A stretch of DNA of 12,500 nucleotides from Neocallimastix lanati (nom. inval.) (lineage: Eukaryota; Neocallimastigomycota; Neocallimastigomycetes; Neocallimastigales; Neocallimastigaceae). Position numbers and translations under genes: made by a program. Below the pieces are notes generated by a model. It was given only the letters and a program-made list of their open reading frames with translations, had not been told where the DNA came from and searched no databases. Shown in pieces: positions 1 through 9,485 of this stretch (position 1 is its first letter; each line of letters begins with the position of its first letter). The stretch spans positions 237,501 to 250,000 of the forward strand of contig JACVTC010000124.1 in assembly GCA_016946835.1 (NCBI GenBank), read 5' to 3'.

Positions 1-1120
1 ATATTAATTTAATTGCTTTTAAATATAAATATTTATTTACTTTATGATATATTATATATTTAATTTTTAATATATAAAGATTTAGGTAGAAAGAAAAAAA
101 AAATTTTATTTTCTTTTAATTATAAAATTTCCGAAAAATGTTTATATAAAAAAAAATTCTTATTATATAAAAATAAAAATAAAAAATAAAAAAATAAAAA
201 AAAATAAGAAATAAAAAATAAAAAATAAAATTAAAATTAAAATTAAAAAATAAAAACCGAAAAATATATATTAATGAAAAAAAAAAAAAAAAAAAAAAAA
301 AAATAAGATAATTAATAATAATAAATAATTGAATAATTGAATAATAAATAATAAATAATAAATAATAATAATAAATAAATAAATAAATAAATAATAAATA
401 ATAAATAAATAAATAATAATAAATAATAAATAAATAAATAATAATAAATAATAAATAATAATAAATAATAATAAAGAAAAATAATAATTTATGTTAATAT
501 TTATTTTAATTTATATACTATGAAAGAATATGTATAACACAGTATTTTTTTTTTTTTTTGTGTATTCATTTAATAAATATTAAGGTTATTTTTTTTTATT
601 ATTATTATTATTATAATTAAATGAACTATATCATAAAGATTTTATATATGAAATAATAAATTTTAAAGTTTTACTATATAATAATAATAATAATATAATA
701 ATATTTAGTAATAATTATAATGAAAAATCTATAAAAATTATTTTTATTAATCTATTATTCATATTTCAATGTTACTAATGAATAAAAAAAGTATTATAAA
801 AATATTATTAAATAAATAAATAAATAAATAATTAAGTAAATAATTAAATAAAAATATATTTTATTGTATTTTGATTATATATAAACAAAAGAACATGTAA
901 TTTTTTTTTTTTTTTTTAATTTTAAACTTATTTGCAATTTTAAATAAAATAAGATTAACCGTTACTTAAAGTATATATATATAAATAAAAAATATTTTAT
1001 ATATAATAAAATATATAAATATATATAAATATAAATATAATGAAAAAAAAATATTTTTAAATATATGAAAAATATATAAATGAATCCCATATCAACATCT
1101 ATTATATTAATACCTATACG
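1..1120. other. AT-rich intergenic DNA, no gene seen
   Basis: No coding stretch, RNA gene or recognisable element is supported on either strand. The stretch holds short A/T runs (including A27 at 277-303), simple AAT/AAAT repeats and scattered TA runs. Stops are dense in all frames, as expected at this base composition. Confidence 0.7.
311..475. repeat. Degenerate AAT/AAAT (TAATAA/TAAATAAA) low-complexity tract
   Basis: The tract is almost entirely the units AAT and AAAT in irregular order, with no G or C except at its edges. It is a mixed tri/tetranucleotide microsatellite with slippage-type variation and no unique sequence. Confidence 0.85.
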
Positions 1121-1121
1121 A

Positions 1122-1191
<70 letters not shown>

Positions 1192-1193
1192 TT
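1122..1193. repeat. (ACT)n / (CTA)n microsatellite, about 24 units
   Basis: About 24 uninterrupted ACT units stand out by their C content in an otherwise A/T-only region. Read on the minus strand they give a run of valine codons inside a short open frame (1204 down to 962). The rest of that frame is TA-rich low complexity, so I treat it as a repeat and not a gene. Confidence 0.95.
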
Positions 1194-1465
1194 AAATAAT
1201 TCATACAACTATTTTTATTATATTTATTAACTATAATTTTAAATTATTATTAAAAATTTTAGTTAAAAAAAAAATAAGAGAAATAAATAATAAATAAATA
1301 TATAAAGTTAATAAATAATTAAAAATTAATTGTATAATAAATATAATATATATTATAATAAAAAATATAATAACAAAGACCTAAAAAAAAAATATTAAAT
1401 ATTTAATATAATTAACTGGTTTATTATTAATGAAAAAATAAATATATATATATATATTACAAATT

Positions 1466-1651
1466 GAAAATTAAAAATAAAAATGAAACGATAAAACTTA
1501 TAATTATATTATTAATAAAAAAAAAAAAAATACCGCTATAAAATTCTTACATAAATAATAAAAATTAAAAATAAAAATGAAACGATAAAACTTATAATTA
1601 TATTATTAATAAAAAAAAAAAATACCGCTATAAAATTCTTACATAAATAAT
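1466..1651. repeat. 94-bp direct tandem duplication upstream of the esterase relic
   Basis: Two copies lie head to tail, about 1466-1559 and 1560-1651. They share the landmarks ATGAAACGATAAAACTTATA and ACCGCTATAAAATTCTTACA. The only clear difference is the A run before ACCGC, 14 bases in the first copy and 12 in the second. The start of a third copy (AAAAATTAAAAATAA) follows and then diverges. The duplication ends about 30 bp before the start codon, so it doubles the proximal upstream region of that gene. Confidence 0.9.
1629..1635 (+). promoter_or_regulatory. Candidate TATA box (TATAAAA), duplicated copy at 1537-1543
   Basis: TATAAAA occurs in the locally GC-richer context ACCGCTATAAAATTC, 47 bp before the ATG at 1682. 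An identical copy sits 92 bp upstream because of the tandem duplication. In DNA this AT-rich, TATA-like words are common by chance. The shared flanking ACCGC makes this one a little more credible, but transcription start data would be needed. Confidence 0.3.
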
Positions 1652-1831
1652 AAAAATTAAAAATAATAATAATATTCAATAATGAAAAGTATATTCTTTT
1701 TGTACTTTTTTTTTAGCATTAGCTATAATAAATGTATTATCAGCAAAAACAGGAAAAGAAACTTCGACAGTATTCCTGTCTGAATCAAATATCTTTGATT
1801 ATAATAAAATGGAGAATTTAGTAGTATTTGG

Positions 1832-1887
1832 GTATATATATATATATATATATATGACAAATCTATATATTTATAAATAATAATAAT

Positions 1888-1923
<36 letters not shown>

Positions 1924-1992
1924 AATAATAATAATAATAATAATAAGAGTAAAAAATTAATTAGTATATATATGGATTTTATTATAAATTAG
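1832..1992 (+). other. Intron 1 of the esterase relic, loaded with microsatellites
   Basis: The intron runs from GTATATAT to AAATTAG and is phase 2, splitting the Gly codon of the GDS motif. It holds a TA run directly after the donor (about 1833-1855), then AAT units, 11 AAC units (1888-1920) and AAT units again up to about 1946. Removing it joins VVFG to DSFSS exactly, which is strong support for the splice sites. Confidence 0.8.
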
Positions 1993-2524
1993 TGATTCCT
2001 TTTCATCAACCGGAACTAACTTTGATACTATGAAGTATAGTGGAAATGTAAATATTGAAAAAATATAATAAAATAAAAATTTTGATATTAATAAATATTA
2101 AATATTTTTAATATATTTTATTATTAATAAAAATAAATATTTATTTTCTTAAAATGTAATTTATAAAGAATATTTCAGGTGGTAAAAATTGGCCGTTACA
2201 ATTACTTGATCTTCATAATATGACTTTATGGAATTTTTCTGTTGGAGGAGCAGTAGTTAATCATATGATGTAATTATTTTATATATATATATATATATAA
2301 GAAAATATTTATTTATTATGTTTTTAACTATGTATATTATTTATATTATTTCTTACAATATGAAAATTGATTTTTATTTTTTTATTTTTATTTTTATTTT
2401 ATTTTATTTTTTTTTTTTTTGTTATTAATTTTTAAAATAAAATTACTTTTATTATTATTTTAAATTATTTTTATTTTTTAAATAGTGTACCAAGAAATGG
2501 TTACAAATCTTCCTTTATTACTGA

Positions 2525-2552
2525 GTACAATAAATTTAGTACAATAAATTTA
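2525..2552 (+). repeat. 14-bp tandem duplication causing a frameshift
   Basis: GTACAATAAATTTA occurs twice with no spacer (2525-2538 and 2539-2552). Fourteen is not a multiple of three. The frame upstream (EYNKFS) runs into TAA at 2559-2561, whereas the frame downstream (SLLMSKGRKFG) is the continuation of the esterase. One copy is therefore a recent insertion into coding sequence. Confidence 0.9.
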
Positions 2553-3126
2553 GTCTGTTAATGTCTAAAGGAAGAAAGTTTGGTGATCAATGGAAAAGTA
2601 ACAATACATTATTTGCCTATTGGTTAGGATGTAATGATATAAGAAATGTTTTTAGAGAACCTCACATTACTCCATTGCTATTCAATTAAATTCATGAAAC
2701 AATGTTTAACATTTTTAATAGTTTATATATGAATGGGGCAAGAAATTTCTTAATCATTAATATTCCACCACTTGATTAAGCACCACTAAATGAAAGTGGT
2801 AAATATAACTATTATAAGGATGATGTGGAAAGTTTCAATAATGAATATATTAAATATTCAAAAAACTTCTTTAAAAAGCATCCGAGTGTAAATATTATTA
2901 TTTATAATGCAAAAGAAGAATATGAATATGTAATGAATAATTATAAGTCTTTTAACCTTATTAGTGGAAATTCTAGATGGTCGGCATATAAAAACTTAGA
3001 TCTTAAATACTTTTTTTGGCATGATCATTCTTATTTATCATATACTGGAAATAAAATATTAGCAGAAGATATGCATAGCTTATTAATTTCATTAAATAAG
3101 AATTAATAAAATATAAAAACATATAG

Positions 3127-3132
3127 AATAAA
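3127..3132 (+). promoter_or_regulatory. Candidate polyadenylation signal AATAAA
   Basis: AATAAA lies 20 bp after the stop codon of the esterase relic and is followed by A-rich and TA-repeat sequence. The word is frequent by chance here, so position is the only argument. Confidence 0.3.
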
Positions 3133-3331
3133 TATCAAAAAAAAAAATATATATATATATATATATTTATAATTACAAATGTAATTAAAATGTAAGATAT
3201 ACATAATTCAATAATACATTTTTTTTTTTATTGGAAAAAGAATAAAGTTCTTGTAAAATTAATTTATTAAAATTATTTAATATATATGAAAATATATGAA
3301 AATTGTATATTTAAATTTTTTTTTTTATTTC

Positions 3332-3394
3332 GAAATGAAATTGAGCAATTGAAATTACTTATTAAAAGTAATTTCAATTGCTCAATTTCATTTC
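3332..3394. repeat. Perfect 29-bp inverted repeat with 5-nt loop
   Basis: The left arm (3332-3360, beginning GAAATGAAATTGAGC) is matched base for base by the right arm (3366-3394, ending GCTCAATTTCATTTC) around the loop ATTAA. No mismatch was found in 29 pairs. It lies in non-coding DNA between the esterase relic and the copia relic. It could be a fold-back element, a fused pair of transposon ends or a very stable hairpin. No target-site duplication is evident directly at its edges. Confidence 0.93.
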
Positions 3395-3503
3395 CAAAGT
3401 CTTATTATTAATTTATTACCAATTAAATCATAATAATTTAGTATAACATAAAGTGTGGATCAAGCCACATTATACAGTGAATCAATAATAATGAATATTT
3501 TTA

Positions 3504-3756
3504 ACTATGTACAACAATAATTTGAATAATTTTATTTTGCTGTGTAGCTGTAGAGTTTTGGTCATAACCAATAAATATTCCAAGGGAAGATGACAAAAAA
3601 ATTTTTTTCTGAATTGTTTTGGAACGTAATAGAAGACTGGCATCCAAAAGTCTTTCATTTATTAGTGTCAACTTTTTTATTAAATAGTACTTCTTAAGAC
3701 ATTTTATAATTTATACCTTTATATGGAAGACAATTATTAATATATTTAGTGCATCT
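3504..3756 (-). pseudogene. Ty1/copia retroelement relic: end of integrase domain
   Basis: On the minus strand three frames succeed one another and together resemble the region after the catalytic core of a copia-type integrase. The first (3756-3637) gives LPYKGINYK, EVLFNKK and TFGCQ, with a TAA and a TGA inside. The second (about 3631-3599) gives YYVPKQFRKKF. The third (about 3598-3504) gives LGIFIGYDQNST and ends at TAA 3501-3503. In intact copia elements these blocks are collinear: P-Y-x-x-(L/W)-F, then F-G-C, then (I/V)-F-(I/L)-G-Y-x-x-x-S. The order and spacing match. No reverse transcriptase, RNase H or LTR belonging to it was found in the window. Identification rests on motif memory and not on a database search. 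Confidence 0.62.
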
Positions 3757-3764
3757 TTATTCTT

Positions 3765-3875
3765 TTTTTTACTCTTATTTTTATTCTTATATTTATATTT
3801 ATTTTTATTTTTATTTTCATTTTTATTTTCATTTTTATTTTTATTTTATTTTTATTTTTATTTTTATTTTTATTT
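3765..3875. repeat. T-rich ATTTTT hexamer array
   Basis: Irregular ATTTTT units, with occasional TTTTC and TTATA variants, occupy about 110 bp. A slippage-prone low-complexity tract with no coding content. Confidence 0.85.
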
Positions 3876-3989
3876 AAGCAATTTTTTGTTTTGCGATCAA
3901 ATTTCTTATCAATATAGCATCTTATTGATTTTTTTTTTTTTTGGTAATTTTTGGTGTTATTAACTTTTCTGTTATTTTTATTATTAATT

Positions 3990-4080
3990 TCATTTAAATG
4001 TTCAGGATGCTGTTGTGAATACTATCATTAAATTGCAGGTCTTTTCCCAATCGTCACAAATTGTAGATATTCCAGAAAAA
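3990..4080 (+). other. Short open stretch of unknown origin
   Basis: On the + strand an open run of about 30 codons (containing VQDAVVNT and QSSQIVDIPEK, ended by TAA near 4081) is richer in G and C than its flanks. It looks like former coding DNA. I cannot tell whether it belongs to the non-LTR relic downstream, to the copia relic on the other strand, or to something else. No family is recognised. Confidence 0.3.
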
Positions 4081-4162
4081 TAAATTAATTATATATTATA
4101 TTTTGAAAGTTCGTTAAATAAATATTCTAACTTCTTTCTATTTGATTTTTTGTGACACCTAA

Positions 4163-4660
4163 ACTTTTGATAAAATAGTAACTCTTTTCTTATTACCAAT
4201 ATATTCTAATATTTTAGAATTTGAAAATGTTATCAATAAATATATTTACATATTCCTTCTTGGTGGAATTTTAGCTTTAGATGAGTTACAATTCCATTCT
4301 TGGGAACAGAAATATTTAAGTGAACAACTCTTAAATAGTCCACAGGGGTAGACTGTTCAGTATATTGAGCGTTATCTTGCTAAAACAATAACTATCATTA
4401 GTAACTCGAGAGAGTTACTTTTCGATCGATTTAGTAAAAAAAAACCTTCAGTACTTAGAGTGTCGACACCATACCAATATGACTTAGGTACATATTATTA
4501 TCAGTCCTATTATAAATATTTCAAACACAAATGCTAACAGTCTAGTTTCACTCACAAAATTTATAGAGAATAATTCTCTTATTGAGAAATTTTCTGTATT
4601 TTCAGGGAAATTTTTAGTGGACACCACTCTATTCTTTATTTTTTTTTTCTTTAGTATTAA
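4163..4660 (+). pseudogene. Decayed coding stretch, probably the 5' part of the non-LTR retroelement
   Basis: Two long open segments lie on the + strand in composition unlike the flanks. The first frame runs from 4163 through TAG 4349-4351 to TAA near 4536 and contains LDELQFHSWEQ, QYIERYLAKT and STPYQYD. A second frame, shifted by one base, is open from 4488 to about 4670 and contains SLVSLTKFIENN and EKFSVFSGKF. The second is in the same frame class as the reverse-transcriptase fragment after the TTA array. I recognise no domain. LLGGILALD faintly recalls the LGGDFNA loop of APE endonucleases but lacks its key Asp and Asn, so I do not rely on it. Position is the main argument for linking it to the downstream fragment. 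Confidence 0.4.
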
Positions 4661-4758
4661 AATAATTAAAATAATCGAATTCTTTCTATAAAATTGAAAA
4701 ATTTTTAACCATCACATTTCAATCATTAGTATTTTCATTATAATTTATATCTATACCA

Positions 4759-6143
<1,385 letters not shown>

Positions 6144-6473
6144 TTCATTATAAAAAAATTTTTTTACAATTAAAACTATTCACTAACAAATTGTTTTTTT
6201 TTTCCATTGTTTAATTGTAAATCCGAGTGAAATAGATACAATATATTTAATAAGAATATCTCGAAAGAAATAAATACAGTAAATAATTTATTTTTTATTT
6301 TTTATTTTTTATTTTTTATTTTTTATTTTTTATTTTTTATTTTTTATTTTTTATTTTTTGTTGTTTGTTTTTTGTTTTTTATTTTTTGCTTTTTATTTTT
6401 TATTTTTTATTTTTTAATTATTTCACAAATTTTTTAATTTTATTTTTATAATATTTTTTTTCCATCAATGTAG
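6144..6473. other. T-rich non-coding stretch after the reverse-transcriptase relic
   Basis: The frame of the relic fails right after GTE and no later retroelement domain is seen. The stretch is T-rich and includes the heptamer array listed separately. No poly-A tail or target-site duplication marking the element's 3' end could be identified. Confidence 0.5.
6288..6415. repeat. (ATTTTTT)n heptamer array with G-containing variant core
   Basis: About 18 units of A followed by six Ts. Near 6360-6390 the array holds variant units with G or GC in place of A (TTTGTTG, TTTTTTG, TGCTTTT). The exact 7-bp period distinguishes it from the hexamer array at 3765-3875. Confidence 0.93.
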
Positions 6474-6593
6474 CTTAATTTTTATTTTGAAACTTCAACT
6501 ATACATAGAGGTCAAAGATGTTTTGGTCATTACCACGAAAAAATTGTTTTAATTTTCATTCATGATCTTGAACCCAATTCATTAATGATAATT
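6474..6593 (+). other. Forty-codon open stretch, unidentified
   Basis: Between a TAG at 6471-6473 and a TAG at 6594-6596 the + strand is open for 40 codons and includes TIHRGQRCFGHYHEK. G and C content is clearly above the flanks, which suggests former coding DNA. The minus strand also has a broken open run here, with RGNDQNIFDLYV. No family is recognised, and it may be another scrap of the nearby retroelements. Confidence 0.25.
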
Positions 6594-6599
6594 TAGAAT

Positions 6600-8253
6600 A
6601 TAGATATATATATATTCTTAGTAAATATAGTTTCCTTTTTGGGGTGTTCAATGCTTATTTATTTTAGATTATTATTCTCCACACTAACTACTTTTCAGAT
6701 GCCATTTCTTTATCTTATTTTATTAAATATTTTTGGTATCATAATATCACAACAACTTTAAAATTTTCTCTTTATTTTCTTTGTATTACATTAACTTTAT
6801 TATTTATTAAATTTTATTTTTAATATTCTTTATTTGATACATTTTTTTATTATTCTATTATTCTTTTTATCTTAAATATTTAATGTATTTTTACATTTAA
6901 ATGTATACGATATATTAATAATTAATAAGAAAAGCAATAGAAGCATACACTCTTCCCTGTTTAAAAAAAAAAAAAAATTAAAAAAATATTTATTATATTC
7001 AAATATACCTTTATGTTTGCCAATAATTCTATATTCTTCATTAAACATATTTAAATAAATATCAGATAGCAGAAGAAATAAATAAGTAAATAAATAAAAT
7101 TGGTTGAGTTATTAATGAAATATGACAAAAAAATATATATATTATATTTAATTTGAATATTATAAAAAGTTTTAATATGCTATGTACATACTGAAATATT
7201 AAATTAATTGATGAAATATGTAAAAAGAAATAATATAATTATATTAAATAGTACAAATATATTGATGAAATTCAATATTAATTTTAAAATAAAACTATTT
7301 TGATTTACACATTCAATAAAAAGTTTAAATAATTATATTTTAATTATGTATATATATATATATATTAATAAAATTAACATCATAATTTCTATAATTCAAT
7401 ATTTTTCTAATAATTAAACTTTTCTCTATAATATTGGATAAACAACATCAAATGTACATAAAAAAGTGTTTTTTGCAATATTCAAAAAGGGTCAACTATT
7501 CTGAATCAATTTTTTTTTTCTTTTCTTTTTTTTTTTAATTAAATATTCAAAATATTAATATTCAATATATTCTTATTATCTTTAATAGAAATAGTTCAAA
7601 GAAAACACCTAAAAAAATTAGAACGATTAATTCATTTAACAATTACTGAAAAGTTAAATAGGATATACATTTGTTTTTAATGTGATAGTGAACAAAAGAG
7701 TTTTTAATAAATATATAATAATCTTAATTTTAAAAAATTGTAGAAAAAAAAATGTTTTTTTTCTTTTAATTAAAAATATTTAATATAAAGTTTTAATTTA
7801 ATTCAAAATCTTAATAAATAAATAAATAATTAAAAATATATAATATATACGCAAAAATTAAATTTATTATCATAAAATATTTCACCAATAATAAATATAT
7901 AATTTTTTAAATTTAAAATTAAGTTTTTATAATTTTTTTTATTAAGATAATTGAAACTTTTAAAATCAAAGAAAAAAAATAATGTATTATAAACATATAT
8001 AAATTGTTCTTCTAAAAAATTCAACATTATTATTGCAAAGTTTTATATATGTTAAATTTATATATAAGTAAATATTATGTAAAGAAACATTAATATATAT
8101 TGTAATTATTGCAATTAATATAGAAAAAAGAATAAAATACTTTTCTAGTAATATAGATAGATATTTAACAGAATTAGAGTGACATATTAATAACTAAAAT
8201 ATGAGAAAAAAATTTTTTTTTTATTATTTTTATTTTAGTTTTAATTATTTATT

Positions 8254-8257
<4 letters not shown>
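6600..8257. other. AT-rich intergenic DNA, no gene recognised
   Basis: Stops are dense in all frames. The longest open frame, 65 codons on the minus strand (8027 down to 7830), is almost all F, I, L, N, K and Y, the composition expected by chance in A/T-only DNA, and has no motif. A 20-codon run near 7590-7650 (SSKKTPKKIRTIN) is also without support. TA runs, short homopolymers and TAAA repeats fill the rest. Confidence 0.65.
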
Positions 8258-8298
<41 letters not shown>

Positions 8299-8311
8299 TC
8301 ATGTAGAAAAA

Positions 8312-8355
<44 letters not shown>
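8258..8355. repeat. A39 homopolymer followed by (AAT)n
   Basis: Thirty-nine consecutive As (8258-8296), a 14-bp unique spacer containing GATCATGTAG, then about 15 AAT units to 8355. Together they produce an artificial Lys-run plus Asn-run reading on the + strand. Confidence 0.95.
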
Positions 8356-8357
<2 letters not shown>

Positions 8358-8358
8358 T

Positions 8359-8522
8359 AATAATAATAAAAGAGTTATTAAAATATATGTAACTAATACA
8401 TTATAAATATTTAGTGGAATTTTATAAACTTCAAATTCTTAATAATAATAAAAGAGTTATTAAAATATATGTACCTAATACATTATAAATATTTAGTGGA
8501 ATTTTATAAACTTCAAATTCTT
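8359..8522. repeat. 82-bp direct tandem duplication
   Basis: Copies 8359-8440 and 8441-8522 are head to tail and differ only at one base: GTAACTAATAC in the first, GTACCTAATAC in the second. The shared AATAATAAT at the copy edges suggests slippage or unequal exchange between AAT tracts. The near identity means the event is recent. It lies about 320 bp upstream of the LRR gene start. Confidence 0.93.
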
Positions 8523-8841
8523 AATAATAATAATTAATTTTTTTTAACTTTAATACCCAAAATAAAATCAAATGCCAAAATAAATTTGTTTTGGGTATTT
8601 GAGTTAAATTTTATATAAATATTATATATATACATAAATTAATTTTTTTTTTTTTTTTTTTAATAAAAAGTTTAATATTGAAAAATTGTTTATTTTTTAA
8701 TGATGTATTAAAATTTTTTATTTGTATTTAATTATTTTTTATTAAAAAACTTTTTTTTTTTTAAAAAAAAAAAAAACATATTACTTAAAAAAATTTACTT
8801 ACTATCTTAGTAAACAATAATTAATAATTTTAATATAAAAT
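8523..8841. other. Upstream region of the LRR gene
   Basis: No gene. It contains the hairpin at 8545-8606, runs of T and A, and the leader before ATG 8842. The start context AAAATATGAGT has A at -3, which suits initiation. No convincing TATA box or other factor site stands out from the A/T background. Confidence 0.5.
8545..8606. repeat. Imperfect 18-bp inverted repeat with 26-nt loop
   Basis: The left arm TAACTTTAATACCCAAAA (8545-8562) pairs with TTTTGGGTATTTGAGTTA (8589-8606). Sixteen of 18 positions are complementary, including the GC-containing core ACCCAAAA/TTTTGGGT. The arms are far more GC-rich than the surroundings. It may be a short fold-back element or an old transposon remnant. Confidence 0.8.
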
Positions 8842-9450
8842 ATGAGTGAAGCAGCGGAAGGTATAAGATTAATTCCATAATGAATCACTATATATATTAT
8901 ATTTAATTTCATATTATTACATTAAATTATATTTATTATTTCTATTTCTATTGTTTTTTTTTTTTTTTTTTTTTTTTTTATTATTTTTTAATTTAAATTT
9001 CATATAATAATAATAATTTTTTTAATAATAATAAAAGTTGTCGAAAATCAAAAGGAATTAAATCCACCTCTTGAGGAAAATGAAAATGTTGAAATAGTAG
9101 AAAATGAAAATCAACCTGTACAAGAAGAAGTAAAAAAAGAAGAAATAATTGAACCTATAAAAGAAAGTGTTGAACCAACAGAAGAAAATGTTGAATTCAC
9201 AGAAAAAAAAGATGAATCTACTGAAGAAAGAATTGAATCTACAGAAGAAAAAGTTGAATCAACAGAGGAAAAATCTGAATCTACAAAAGATAAAGATGAA
9301 TCCACAGAGAAAAATGATGAACCTAACGAAAAAGGTAATGAACAGCAGTCTAATAACGGATCAATGCATAAATTAGAACCAAAATCAAAAGCAGGAAGTG
9401 TTCAAGGATCGAAAGATGAAAACATGAATGAACGAAGTAAATAAATATGA

Positions 9451-9485
<35 letters not shown>

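Larger units (their letters stand above)
1682..3106 (+). pseudogene. Secreted SGNH/GDSL hydrolase (CE16-type acetylesterase-like), decayed, four exons
   Basis: The family removes acetyl groups from plant cell-wall sugars outside the cell. Exons read as 1682-1831, 1993-2039, 2179-2269 and 2486-3106, with introns 1832-1992, 2040-2178 and 2270-2485, all GT-AG (intron 2 has the weak donor GTGGAA). The product starts with a hydrophobic signal peptide ending near VLSA. It then has SGNH block I (GDSFSSTG, split by intron 1), SGGKNWP, a block II-like VGGAVV, and block III (GCND). Block V, D-x-x-H in the family, reads DHSY, so the catalytic His is probably Tyr. Lesions: a T9 run at 1696-1704 where eight Ts would keep frame; a 14-bp tandem duplication (2525-2552) shifting frame to a TAA at 2559-2561; and in-frame TAA at 2687-2689 and 2777-2779. 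The downstream frame is otherwise open to TAA 3104-3106. A reading as an active gene would need all four lesions to be errors. Confidence 0.86.

Noticed and set aside
962-1204. Minus-strand 80-codon frame with a long valine run
   Set aside because: It is the (CTA)n microsatellite read on the minus strand, flanked by TA-rich low complexity. No motif or gene-like composition.
2687-2779. TAA read as glutamine (reassigned genetic code)
   Set aside because: The LRR gene has no in-frame TAA or TAG in 501 codons, and the esterase relic also has frameshifts, so decay is the simpler reading.
2825-3106. Stand-alone 93-residue + strand gene
   Set aside because: It is the C-terminal part of the esterase relic, in the same frame as the coding sequence upstream. 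The ATG is an internal Met or chance start after the 2777 stop.
7190-7270. TGATGA words resembling C boxes of C/D snoRNAs
   Set aside because: No CTGA D box lies at the proper distance downstream and there is no terminal stem. The words are chance in this composition.
7830-8027. Minus-strand 65-codon frame
   Set aside because: Only A/T-coded residues (F, I, L, N, K, Y), no motif, and no raised GC as seen in the real exons here. It fits chance.
8201-8392. + strand 63-codon frame with Lys and Asn runs
   Set aside because: It is made of the A39 run and the AAT array, and its end lies in the 82-bp duplication. Poly-Asn proteins exist in AT-rich genomes, but nothing else supports a gene.
9111-9376. 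Two further open frames over the heptad region, one on each strand
   Set aside because: They are shadows of the 21-bp coding repeat: a period divisible by three keeps other frames open too. Only the frame spliced to exons 1 and 3 leads into the LRR domain.
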